A stretch of DNA of 24,567 nucleotides from Treponema sp. (GTDB lineage Bacteria; Spirochaetota; Spirochaetia; Treponematales; Breznakiellaceae): the NCBI GenBank assembly GCA_031258505.1, contig JAIRMT010000119.1:1-24567 (forward strand), in the 5' to 3' direction. Below, in pieces: positions 14,986 through 22,631 of the stretch. Position 1 is the first letter of the stretch. The number at the start of each line of letters is the position of its first letter. The notes under the pieces were generated by a model that worked only from the letters and a program-made list of their open reading frames with translations, did not search any database and was not told where the DNA came from. Position numbers and translations under genes: made by a program.

Positions 14986-16125
14986 CTAGTTCCCGCCAGC
15001 AAACGGCAGGGCTGCCTGGTGGATCGCCAGGCCTTCAAGCATAATGTCCTGGCCGCTGTCCGTGCTTATGGGGACAACCCGACCAAGTACCTCAAGAGGC
15101 TGTTCGGGATTCACTGCCACTGAAAAGTTAAAGCGTATCGGCACTATGCCCTGAAGAATACTGCGCGTATCATAACCCACCAGAAAGTCAAAGGACGTAC
15201 TGGTTTCTTCCATAGTAAAGTTGGTTGCCATGCCCCGCCATATCACATGGCAATCACGGTATATGGCCGGCTCCTTCTTCACATCCGTATAGGTAAAGCG
15301 ATCCTTGAGTGTATCAAAGCCCGGCGTGTCCATGTATGAAATGAGAAGCCGCGCTTTGGTTTTAATCGACTCGGAGGCGTTAGATTCAAGGATGCGGTTT
15401 AGGTTCCTCCTTGCTAACTCATCATGCCGCTTGTTGAATAGGTTACGAGCCTCTTCATAGGTATCCAGCACCTGCCCCACGGTGAGGATATAGCGGTAAG
15501 AGCCGCCAACCTCAACTGGCTTCATGCGTTCTTCCAGTTCAAGCGCAACAACGGAAAAGCCGTCCCGCTTGGTCGAGAAGTCCAGCTTGATAGGCATGGG
15601 CAAGACGCCGCGCCAGATAAGGGCGGCGTAAGTAAGCGCGCCAGCCGCAAACACGCAGACAAGGGGTACAACAAACGTACTTGCGGTTATCGGTTCCGGC
15701 GGCGGCGGGGGAAAAAGTGTTTTTAAGCGCCGAGAGCCATCGGCCCAGAGTCGAAGGCTTTCAGTACCAGAGTATTTGCGAATGACCTTGAGCGCTTTTC
15801 GGGCAATCCGGTTATGCTCGTCAAGTTCCTGCACTTTAAGATACAAAGACACCGCCGGCTTGGTTTCGCCACGGCGCAGGTACAACACCGCCAGCCCCAG
15901 CAAAACCTTCAGATCGCAGTCACGGCCTTTCACCTCGCGGGCGCGTTTGAAGTAGTCAAAGGCATAGTTAAAGATGCCGGTATGCAGATAGGCAAGCGCC
16001 AGAATGTAGTAGTAGGTAAAGTTCTCTCGATAGCGAATCACTTCCGGCTCAAGGAGTTTGATGGCACGGTTGTAGCTTCCCTGCCTGAGCAGACGGGTTG
16101 CCTTAACTAAAACCGGGTCCTTCAC
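14986..16125 (-). CDS. Membrane-anchored TPR protein
   Basis: A 379-residue protein I cannot assign to a named family. Residues 1-120 are tetratricopeptide-like helical pairs (GSYNRAIKLLEPEVI, NFTYYYILALAYLHTGIFNYAFDYFKRA, DLKVLLGLAVLYLRRGETKPAVSLYLKV). A proline run follows (139-143) and then one membrane helix (about 148-170, FVVPLVCVFAAGALTYAALI). Residues 175-379 form a mostly beta-rich region, presumably on the periplasmic side, with a YILTVGQVLDTYEEARNLFN helical insert. This suggests a bitopic protein that carries protein contacts in the cytoplasm to an extracytoplasmic domain. The start is GTG at 16125, overlapping the rpe stop as GTGA, so it is translated with rpe. Similar rpe-TPR pairs may exist in other treponemes, but I cannot confirm that here. 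Confidence 0.8.
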   Translation of the reverse strand: MKDPVLVKATRLLRQGSYNRAIKLLEPEVIRYRENFTYYYILALAYLHTGIFNYAFDYFKRAREVKGRDCDLKVLLGLAVLYLRRGETKPAVSLYLKVQELDEHNRIARKALKVIRKYSGTESLRLWADGSRRLKTLFPPPPPEPITASTFVVPLVCVFAAGALTYAALIWRGVLPMPIKLDFSTKRDGFSVVALELEERMKPVEVGGSYRYILTVGQVLDTYEEARNLFNKRHDELARRNLNRILESNASESIKTKARLLISYMDTPGFDTLKDRFTYTDVKKEPAIYRDCHVIWRGMATNFTMEETSTSFDFLVGYDTRSILQGIVPIRFNFSVAVNPEQPLEVLGRVVPISTDSGQDIMLEGLAIHQAALPFAGGN

Positions 16126-16784
16126 GCCAGACCCTTCAGTCGCTTAACCAGCGTTGCTTTATCTCTAGCCTTGAAAAAGGCCGAGCCAGTAACCAGCGCG
16201 TCAACTCCAGCTTCCCGAAACAGCGCGGCAGTCTCCTCATTAACCCCACCGTCAGCGGAGATGAGGAATGTGAGTCCCCGTTCTTCTCTGAGCCGAGCCA
16301 GTGTCCGTGCCTTGTCAAGGCAGGCTGGTATAAGTTCCTGCCCGCCAAAGCCCGGATCCACGGTCATCACGAGAACCTGATCAGCGTAGGGCAGGAGTTC
16401 TTCAATAAAAGATACTGGCGTGGAAGGCACAATGCTGATACCAGCCTTCTTCCCTAGACTGTGGATCATACTTATAGCGCGGTGGGAATGAATAACTGCT
16501 TCCACATGGAAGGTGATGTTATCTGCGCCAGCGCGGGCAAAGGCTTCAAATAGTTTCTCTGGCTCACAGATCATCAAATGCACATCGAATATGATCGAAG
16601 AGGAACGCTTGCCCTGCAGATCAGCGATCAGCTTGGGGCCAAAGGTAAGATTGGGGACAAATCTCCCATCCATGACATCAAGATGAACCCACTCCGCGCC
16701 AGAGACTTCGATTTCAGCGAGTGCATGAGCGAGGTTAGAAAAATCGGCGGAAAGAACCGAGGGCGCGACGAGCGTATTTCGCAT
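16122..16784 (-). CDS. rpe: Ribulose-phosphate 3-epimerase
   Basis: Interconverts ribulose-5-phosphate and xylulose-5-phosphate in the pentose phosphate pathway, with a divalent metal. From ATG 16784 the protein has 220 residues, the usual size. It begins VAPSVLSADFSNL and has WVHLDVMDGRFVPNLTFGP (32-50) with metal ligands His34 and Asp36, FDVHLMI (66-72, His69), VMTVDPGFGGQ (139-149) and SADGGVN (176-182, Asp178). The open frame runs 31 codons further up to 16877, but that stretch crosses the promoter and is not family-like. There is no Shine-Dalgarno before ATG 16784; the promoter at 16791-16819 would start transcription at or next to the A of the ATG, so the mRNA may be leaderless. It is followed by the TPR gene with a GTGA overlap. 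Confidence 0.95.
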   Translation of the reverse strand: MRNTLVAPSVLSADFSNLAHALAEIEVSGAEWVHLDVMDGRFVPNLTFGPKLIADLQGKRSSSIIFDVHLMICEPEKLFEAFARAGADNITFHVEAVIHSHRAISMIHSLGKKAGISIVPSTPVSFIEELLPYADQVLVMTVDPGFGGQELIPACLDKARTLARLREERGLTFLISADGGVNEETAALFREAGVDALVTGSAFFKARDKATLVKRLKGLA

Positions 16785-16790
16785 GGATTG

Positions 16791-16819
16791 ATAATAATCA
16801 GACAAGTGCGCCTTGACAA
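16791..16819 (-). promoter_or_regulatory. Sigma-70 promoter of rpe
   Basis: On the minus strand TTGTCA (16814-16819), 17 bases, TATTAT (16791-16796); each hexamer has five of six consensus bases. The expected start point, seven bases on, is 16784, the first base of the rpe ATG. The -35 box lies in a near-palindrome, CCTTGACAAGG at 16811-16821 extended by GTGC/GCAC, a possible operator. Confidence 0.65.
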
Positions 16820-16838
16820 GGCACGCTTGACGACACTC

Positions 16839-16866
16839 TTGCCAAAAAACCTGCACATGATATAAT
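16839..16866 (+). promoter_or_regulatory. Sigma-70 promoter of the TPR-greA operon
   Basis: TTGCCA (16839-16844), 16 bases, then a perfect TATAAT (16861-16866). Transcription should begin near 16873, leaving a leader of about 16 bases without a Shine-Dalgarno before the ATG at 16889. It stands back to back with the rpe promoter. Confidence 0.75.
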
Positions 16867-16888
16867 GGAAAAATCATACCCTTAAACT

Positions 16889-17830
16889 ATGAATACCGAA
16901 GTACAGGCTCTGATTCAAAAAGCCTATGACAGTTTAAAAATTTCTGATACGGACGCTGCGCGGGAGGCGTTGAATACAGCGCTCAGGATAGATTATGAGC
17001 ATCCTGAAGTCATGTATGCCCTCACCTGTCTTAACTGGTGGCTTGACCGGATACAGCGCTTGCCTGAGTTCCGCAGTCCATACGATCAGGGCGGATTCAT
17101 CCTTGATCAATGGAAGGCGTACTATATCTTTCTGGATAGGCCGGAGATCGGGGATAAGTACGACCGGTGTCAGTATGCGCTCCGGCGCTTTGTATACTCA
17201 ACTGCCCTGCAATCGTTTGAGAGCGTGCTAGGCGATGGGGTTAACCAGTTTGATCCGGGCTTACTGCTCCAAGTGGGACGTTGTTACAAGGGAGTTGGGA
17301 ACTATGATCTGGCTATCAAGTATTTGGAACAGGCGGCGCGTTTTAAGCGGGAGGATGGGGAGACTCTCTCGGAACTGGCCGATGTGAACGCCTTGCTTGA
17401 TGAAACTAAGGTTGCTAAGGTGCTGTTCCGTGAGGCGTTTTTCCTTGACCCCCAGGGCATTGACCTCCGCTCGCTGGAGTCTGAGATGATTGTGCGGCTG
17501 AGGGATCGGGTGCGGGAAGAGTGCAAGTATGAAGGAGTGGAGCTTGCGGAATGGATACCGATTTACGCATGTCTATGGGGCGTGTTCTCGGTGAAACGGG
17601 AGCTCAAGCTCACGGAACTGGGGCGGCTCAGACATTCCATTACTACTATGGAGAATGAACTGCGCAGCAATCAGGAGGAGAAGAGTTTGCTTAAACCCCG
17701 ATTGATTAACCAGTATTTCTGGCTCATCGATCACTATGAGAATAACCGTGAAGACCCCTCTTTAATAGAAGAAACTATGCTCAAGATCAAACTGATCGAT
17801 CCAGCTATTTATGAACGTTATCGAAACTAA
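16889..17830 (+). CDS. TPR-containing cytoplasmic protein upstream of greA
   Basis: A 313-residue protein without signal peptide or membrane segment. The N-terminus (SLKISDTDAAREALNTALRIDYEHPEVMYALTCLNWW) and the middle (LLLQVGRCYKGVGNYDLAIKYLEQAARFKREDGETLSELADVNALLDETKVAKVLFREAFFLDP, about 125-195) are tetratricopeptide repeats. Near the C-terminus about 250-275 is charged and probably coiled (MENELRSNQEEKSLLKPRL). No catalytic motif is visible. It has no ribosome site, but a very good promoter lies just upstream. greA follows after 13 bases with a strong AAAGGAG, so the two form an operon; it may be a partner of the long GreA, whose own N-terminus is also helical repeats. That is inference from position only. 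Confidence 0.85.
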   Translation: MNTEVQALIQKAYDSLKISDTDAAREALNTALRIDYEHPEVMYALTCLNWWLDRIQRLPEFRSPYDQGGFILDQWKAYYIFLDRPEIGDKYDRCQYALRRFVYSTALQSFESVLGDGVNQFDPGLLLQVGRCYKGVGNYDLAIKYLEQAARFKREDGETLSELADVNALLDETKVAKVLFREAFFLDPQGIDLRSLESEMIVRLRDRVREECKYEGVELAEWIPIYACLWGVFSVKRELKLTELGRLRHSITTMENELRSNQEEKSLLKPRLINQYFWLIDHYENNREDPSLIEETMLKIKLIDPAIYERYRN

Positions 17831-17843
17831 AGGAGTTTAAAGA

Positions 17844-20531
17844 ATGTTAAACAAGAACATACAGGAAATGCTGAACGAGGAAAAATGGACGCGGGCTGCG
17901 CTTAGTAACTACTCGGCTAATCACTTCAAGGAACTTGACCAAGTTCTGGAAAAAGCTAAACAGGAGCGCGCCTATGACGAGGTGAAGTCCATTTGCGACG
18001 AGCATTTGATTCACACCAAGAACAGCATCATTGCCCTGTATCTCTCCGGCATGATTTCACTTTCTCGCCAGCTTGTTGATGATTCAGCTATGGTGAACCT
18101 CGTGAACATCTTCGTGGACAACCACAAGTGGCACGTCGTTAAGTATCTCTGCGAGCGGGTTCTTGATTATGGGGAATCCAAGTTTGCCCTTACCACGCTG
18201 GTTCTGTACCATAAAAGTGAAAACAATGACGAGGCTGCCATCTACTCGATTTGGGAACGACTCGTTAAGGTTGACCTTGAAGAAGCGGATATAGTGAAGG
18301 CGCTGGCTGAGTACTACGAGAAGCAGAGTAATCTTGAAGTTGCGATTGATTACTATAAAAAAGCCCTACATCGTTACATCAACAAAAAGAACATGGTCAA
18401 TGTTAAGGAGATGTGGGAAAAGGTACTTGATTTCTGCCCAGAGGAGATTGACTTTTTTCTCCATGTGGAGAAGCGGATTGCCAAGAACATCAGCGAAGAC
18501 AAGGCCGTGCTACTCCTCAATGATGTGTATGACTCGTGCCGAAAACGGGGCGACATAAACACTGCCATCAGTATCTTGAAGCTCATTCTCCAGTATGATG
18601 AGCGGGACACTCAGGCGCGCAAGGAGATCATTGACTGTTTCAGGCAGAAGTATCAGGGACACAGCCAGCTTGAGGAATACATTCGCATCTCAAACCTGTC
18701 CCAGAATTGGCGTAACGTGCATGAAGCCATCACTGACTTTGAAAAGCACATTGCTTTTGACAAGGGCAACTTTGTCTATCACCGCACTTGGGGCGTGGGA
18801 CGCATTGCCAGCATTCAGGATGACGAGATCGTCATTGATTTCGCCAAACAGCGGGGCCATTCTATGGGGCTAAAGATGGCGATCAGCGCCCTGCAAACCC
18901 TATCACGGGATCACATTTGGGTCTTAAAGGCTACCCAGAAAAAAGAAAAGCTCCACGACAAGATCAAAAACGATATCGATTGGGCATTGAAGACAGTCAT
19001 ACGCAGTTTTGATAATGCCTGTGATCTCAAGCGTATCAAGGCAGACCTCGTGCCGTCGATTCTGACCGCCGGTGAATGGACCGCATGGAGCGTTAAGGCG
19101 CGGGATATCCTTAAAAGCGATCCTTCGTTTGGGGTAAGCCCTGATAACATTGATATTTACACGGTTAGAGACCGGCCTATCAATATTGATGAAAAGTTGT
19201 ACAACGAGTTCAAGGCGGAGAAGAACTTCTTTGATCGCGTTGCAACCATCCGGGACTTCGTATCCAAAGAAGAGCTTGAGCTTGACTCGGATTACTTCAC
19301 CGAGATGTTCGCTTACTTCACCGGCTATCTGCGCTCGTTCAGTCAGGTGAATGAGTTCGTGGTTTCAGCCTACCTGCTGGTCAAAGACCTTGCCGGCCAG
19401 TACCCCCAGCTATCAGGCGCTCTACCGCAGATCAACTTCCTCGACCTCTTTGACGCCATTGAGGACATGCCTCAGCTTTTCTCCCTCATCAAGGATACGA
19501 AACTGCGGGAAGCCTTCCTTCATCACATCAAGCTCTTTGTACCGCGCTGGGCCGATGTGTATGTGAAGCTCTTCCCCTATGCACTGCTCAATTCGATCAT
19601 CGTAAACCTGGAAAAAGAGCGCCATCAGGATAAGCTGGTAACCATGACTCAGAACTGCTTTGAACATTACCGTGATTACCGCGAGGCAGTGGTATGGCTC
19701 TTCAAGAACAACAAGGACGCGGACTGGTTTAAGTGGGCCAACATTCCCTTTGAGAAACAACTCATCACCTTGATCCACATCATGGACATCAGCTATCGGG
19801 AGATCGAAAACCACCGTGATACTTCAGAGAACCGCAAAATCACCAAGCAGGTATACACGATTCTGTTCAAGGAAGGGGCGCTGGACGCCTATATCAATGA
19901 AGCGGACACCGACACTATTATCAGGATTTACACGTTTATAAACGATGTGAAAGACCTTGACCCCGCCGATAAGCTCAAACTGCGGAACCGAATCCTTGAG
20001 CATGACCCGAACTTCAAGTTCTTTGGCGATGTGGAAAAGACCACAGTAACGCGGGGCCTGATGGTAACATCTGCCATGTACGCAGAAAAGCAACGCCAAT
20101 TGAACCATATTCTGAACAAGGAAGTTCCAGATAACTCAAAGGAAATCGCCTTTGCCCTGTCCTTGGGAGACTTGCGGGAGAACGCGGAGTACAAGGCGGC
20201 TAAAGAAAGGCAGGAAATCCTCAATGCCCAAGTAGCGAAACTAAAGGACGAGATCGACCGCGCCCAAATCTTTGATCCGGGCTCAGTCAATACAAGCCGT
20301 GTTTCTTTTGGAACCAAAGTTATGCTTCTGAACAACGCCACTGGTAAACGGGATGAGTTCACGATACTTGGTCCATGGGAGTCAGACCCGGAGAACCGCG
20401 TCATATCCTACCTTTCGCCGTTTGGCGCTTCCATGTTAAACAAAACGGTAGGTGAAAAGTTCGAGTTCTCTATCGACATGGAAAAAATTCCCTATACGGT
20501 TGAGTCTATCTCTGAGCTTGAAACTAACTAG
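17844..20531 (+). CDS. greA: Transcript-cleavage factor GreA with long spirochaetal N-terminal extension
   Basis: GreA rescues backtracked RNA polymerase by stimulating cleavage of the RNA 3' end. Ordinary GreA has about 158 residues; this protein has 895. The last 150 residues or so are GreA: the coiled-coil tip GDLRENAEYKAAKERQE with catalytic Asp776 and Glu779, then SRVSFGTKVMLL and the C-terminal globular domain ending in EKIPYTVESI. The first 300 residues are helical repeats (for example EVAIDYYKKALHRYINKKN). At 310-350 is a small beta domain, FVYHRTWGVGRIASIQDDEI, resembling CarD/TRCF-type polymerase-interaction modules. Residues about 360-740 are again helical. The same oversized GreA is known from Treponema and Borrelia, which supports the lineage. 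The start is ATG with AAAGGAG nine bases upstream; a GC-rich terminator follows. Confidence 0.93.
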   Translation: MLNKNIQEMLNEEKWTRAALSNYSANHFKELDQVLEKAKQERAYDEVKSICDEHLIHTKNSIIALYLSGMISLSRQLVDDSAMVNLVNIFVDNHKWHVVKYLCERVLDYGESKFALTTLVLYHKSENNDEAAIYSIWERLVKVDLEEADIVKALAEYYEKQSNLEVAIDYYKKALHRYINKKNMVNVKEMWEKVLDFCPEEIDFFLHVEKRIAKNISEDKAVLLLNDVYDSCRKRGDINTAISILKLILQYDERDTQARKEIIDCFRQKYQGHSQLEEYIRISNLSQNWRNVHEAITDFEKHIAFDKGNFVYHRTWGVGRIASIQDDEIVIDFAKQRGHSMGLKMAISALQTLSRDHIWVLKATQKKEKLHDKIKNDIDWALKTVIRSFDNACDLKRIKADLVPSILTAGEWTAWSVKARDILKSDPSFGVSPDNIDIYTVRDRPINIDEKLYNEFKAEKNFFDRVATIRDFVSKEELELDSDYFTEMFAYFTGYLRSFSQVNEFVVSAYLLVKDLAGQYPQLSGALPQINFLDLFDAIEDMPQLFSLIKDTKLREAFLHHIKLFVPRWADVYVKLFPYALLNSIIVNLEKERHQDKLVTMTQNCFEHYRDYREAVVWLFKNNKDADWFKWANIPFEKQLITLIHIMDISYREIENHRDTSENRKITKQVYTILFKEGALDAYINEADTDTIIRIYTFINDVKDLDPADKLKLRNRILEHDPNFKFFGDVEKTTVTRGLMVTSAMYAEKQRQLNHILNKEVPDNSKEIAFALSLGDLRENAEYKAAKERQEILNAQVAKLKDEIDRAQIFDPGSVNTSRVSFGTKVMLLNNATGKRDEFTILGPWESDPENRVISYLSPFGASMLNKTVGEKFEFSIDMEKIPYTVESISELETN

Positions 20532-20545
20532 GTTTGATGAAGGAG

Positions 20546-20591
20546 CCCCGCCGCAGAGTGCGTTGGAGCGGCGGGGTATTGAAGATTTTTC
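20546..20591 (+). terminator. Intrinsic terminator of the TPR-greA operon
   Basis: CCCCGCCGC (20546-20554) pairs perfectly with GCGGCGGGG (20568-20576) around a 13-base loop, 15 bases after the greA stop. A T-rich stretch (GATTTTTCTTT) begins about ten bases later, slightly further than ideal. Confidence 0.7.
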
Positions 20592-20667
20592 TTTGAAATC
20601 TATCGTATGCGGGGAACAAATCGCCCCAAGTGGCAGGGGAAATCCCACTGAGAGGGGGTTGCACTTC

Positions 20668-20694
20668 ATGCGAGCATGTGGATTGGGACGATGA
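20668..20694 (+). CDS. Possible eight-codon leader ORF overlapping the VWA gene start
   Basis: ATG at 20668 encodes MRACGLGR and stops with TGA at 20692-20694, overlapping the ATG at 20691 as ATGA. AGGGGG lies about nine bases before the leader ATG, while the VWA gene has no good ribosome site of its own, so translation of the leader could feed the main gene by coupling. This rests on the spacing alone. Confidence 0.2.
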   Translation: MRACGLGR

Positions 20695-22514
20695 AAAAAG
20701 CTGTCTGGGTCTTGCTGTGTTCTTTCATCACGCTGTCTGGTTTTGCTCAGACAGCTTCTCGTGATGTAGTGCTGCTTTTGGATACGTCGGCAAGTATGAG
20801 CGATTATTACCTTGAGGTGCGTGATTATCTGAGCGGCCCATTCCTGCGGGAATTCCTGCGGCTGGGCGATACCTTTCACCTCATTTCGTTTTCCGACCGG
20901 ACGCGCCTTGAGCTTGCTCACCGCGTTGACAGGCAGAGTGATATTGAAACCATTGTTGGCCGTCTTTTGCTGATGTATCCCCTTGACCCGTACTCCGACA
21001 TAGTAAGCGCGCTTCGTTTTGCCGAGCGCTACATTACCTCGTTGCCTGGTTCTCGCGCTAAAAGCCTTGTGTGTATCTCCGATGGGGATAACAACCCAGC
21101 GCCCGGTACACGTCTTGAAAGCGTTAATATACAAAACCTGATCGCCGAGATCGCGACTCGTTTGAACCACTCCGGCGTGAGCTTTGAGTTCATACCGATT
21201 CCCCGTGGTTCCCATCCGCGCTTGTCATCCCCCGCTACACCCTCAGCCACCCAAGCGTCCACAACTTCACCGGTGTCTGGCACTCAGGCGCCGTCAGCTT
21301 CGCGCCAATCCGCCACTTCGCCGGTGTCTGGCGCTCAAGCGCCCACAACTCCGTCGATGTCTGGCACCCAAGCGCCATCCACAGCTTCGCGTCCGTCCGC
21401 CACCTCGCCGGTGTCTAGCGCCCAAGCGCCGTCAGCTTCGCGCCAATCCGCCACTTCGCCGGTGTCTGGCACTCAAGCGCCGTCAGCTTCGCGCCAATCC
21501 ACGACTCCGTCAGTGTCTGGCACTCAAGCGCCCACAACTCCGCCGGTGTCTGGCACCCAAGCGCCATCCACAGCTTCGCGTCCGTCCGCCACCTCGCCGG
21601 TGTCTAGCGCCCAAGCGCCGTCAGCTTCTCGCCAATCCGCCACTTCGCCGGTGTCTGGCGCTCAAGCGCCCACAACTCCGTCGATGTCTGGCACCCAAGC
21701 GCCATCCACAGCTTCGCGTCCATCCACGACTCCGTCGGTGTCTGGCACTCAAGCGCCATCGGATTCACGTCCGGCTACGACTCCGCCGGTGTCAGACACC
21801 CAAACACAGCCGACTACATCGCTTTCAGGGCCTGAATCGTCGATACTTCCTCCACAGACCGAACCCGCGCAAGAGCCGGAACCACCTGCCATAGAGACAG
21901 GAACGTACCCCGCTGTTACACCGCGAGAGGAAGTTCCAGCGCCCGCGCCCAAACCATCGCGTATTATGCTGCCCGCACTATCCATTCCCTCAGACACGCT
22001 CTTTTTTGTCGTGATAGGCACCGGCGGCCTTATGCTAATCGCAATCGCGGCGCTTGCGTTACTGACTGCGATACGGCTCCATAATGCTCCGAATCGGATG
22101 ATGGGTATAGTCGCGGAACAAGCGCTGCTTAACGCAGGGAAGTCCTCTGACACCATACCGCCCATGCTTTCCCTGTTTGTGAGGGATCAACCTGCCACCC
22201 GTGGAAGACAGAACCTGCATATCCTGCAGCCAGGCTATTCGTTAAGCCTCGGCGGTGATGAATCAGATGACTTTGTCATATCAATAGTAACTGTCCCGCG
22301 CCGCATCGCCCGCGTATGCTTTGACGGCCAGCACTACACGTTTATTCCGCGAAAACTCCATTCCCTACCCGACATTGACTCTACACCAGTACAGGACTGT
22401 ATCGGTAAAGAAATCCGCGTTGTCCACAAGAACTTTGAGGTACACCTTTCCATAGAGCAGCGGGAAAATCCCCTCCAGAGGCTTGGCAGCTTCCTGCGCT
22501 CCGTCAACAGCTAA
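20691..22514 (+). CDS. VWA-domain membrane protein with serine/proline/threonine repeats and FHA-like C-terminus
   Basis: A 607-residue envelope protein of unknown role. Residues 1-20 are a signal peptide. Residues about 25-180 form a von Willebrand A domain with the metal-binding DTSAS (31-35) and SLVCISDGDNN, so it probably binds a partner protein through a metal ion. Residues 194-376 are repeats of the type PVSGTQAPSASRQSATS in 11-, 17- and 18-residue versions. An acidic, proline-rich stretch follows, then a membrane helix (about 437-461) and a C-terminal region (about 492-590, LSLGGDESDDFVIS) that resembles a forkhead-associated domain and would be cytoplasmic. The likely topology is VWA outside, FHA-like inside. 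I take ATG 20691 (MKKAVWVLL); ATG 20676 is possible in frame. Confidence 0.85.
   Translation: MKKAVWVLLCSFITLSGFAQTASRDVVLLLDTSASMSDYYLEVRDYLSGPFLREFLRLGDTFHLISFSDRTRLELAHRVDRQSDIETIVGRLLLMYPLDPYSDIVSALRFAERYITSLPGSRAKSLVCISDGDNNPAPGTRLESVNIQNLIAEIATRLNHSGVSFEFIPIPRGSHPRLSSPATPSATQASTTSPVSGTQAPSASRQSATSPVSGAQAPTTPSMSGTQAPSTASRPSATSPVSSAQAPSASRQSATSPVSGTQAPSASRQSTTPSVSGTQAPTTPPVSGTQAPSTASRPSATSPVSSAQAPSASRQSATSPVSGAQAPTTPSMSGTQAPSTASRPSTTPSVSGTQAPSDSRPATTPPVSDTQTQPTTSLSGPESSILPPQTEPAQEPEPPAIETGTYPAVTPREEVPAPAPKPSRIMLPALSIPSDTLFFVVIGTGGLMLIAIAALALLTAIRLHNAPNRMMGIVAEQALLNAGKSSDTIPPMLSLFVRDQPATRGRQNLHILQPGYSLSLGGDESDDFVISIVTVPRRIARVCFDGQHYTFIPRKLHSLPDIDSTPVQDCIGKEIRVVHKNFEVHLSIEQRENPLQRLGSFLRSVNS
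21270..21820 (+). repeat. Coding minisatellite in the VWA gene
   Basis: Eleven units of 33, 51 or 54 bases start with variants of CCGGTGTCTGGCACTCAAGC. A block of three units (54 + 51 + following start) occurs twice with near-identity, around 21355-21470 and 21540-21655, showing a higher-order duplication. All unit lengths are multiples of three, so gains and losses of units keep the frame. Such tracts expand and contract by slippage or recombination. Confidence 0.9.
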
Positions 22515-22599
22515 GGAAGCGCTGAATAGACACTTCGGAACAGGCTCGTACAACAACGATTTATCTCTAGCGTTATTTGTGGACTCTTATTTGCTCAGT

Positions 22600-22616
22600 C
22601 TGCGTAACTTGAGTTA
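22600..22616. repeat. Copy of a 17-base dispersed repeat (with 103-119)
   Basis: CTGCGTAACTTGAGTTA here and CTGCGTAACATGAGTTA at 103-119 differ at one base. Both lie in the same orientation at the 3' end of a minus-strand gene: this one 16 bases after the metA stop codon, the other overlapping the stop codon (117-119) of the outer-membrane protein gene. TAACT/AGTTA makes a small palindrome. Confidence 0.5.
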
Positions 22617-22631
22617 GGGTTCTATAAGTCT

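Noticed and set aside
14800..15123. 107-codon plus-strand frame beyond gltS
   Set aside because: Half lies in the nested repeat and half antisense to the TPR gene; no start signal.
20600..20675. Possible riboswitch before the VWA gene (GGGG/CCCC and AGTGG/CCACT pairs)
   Set aside because: I compared it with the TPP and cyclic-di-GMP consensus cores and neither fits; the pairs are short.
20436..21215. 259-codon minus-strand open frame across the greA-VWA junction
   Set aside because: It crosses the end of one real gene, a terminator and the start of another, with no recognisable domain.
21184..21894. Arg/Leu/Pro-rich 236-codon frame (repeated LRRCLALKR) in the VWA repeat
   Set aside because: Its periodicity comes from reading the same minisatellite in another frame; unit lengths are multiples of three, so any stop-free frame stays open.
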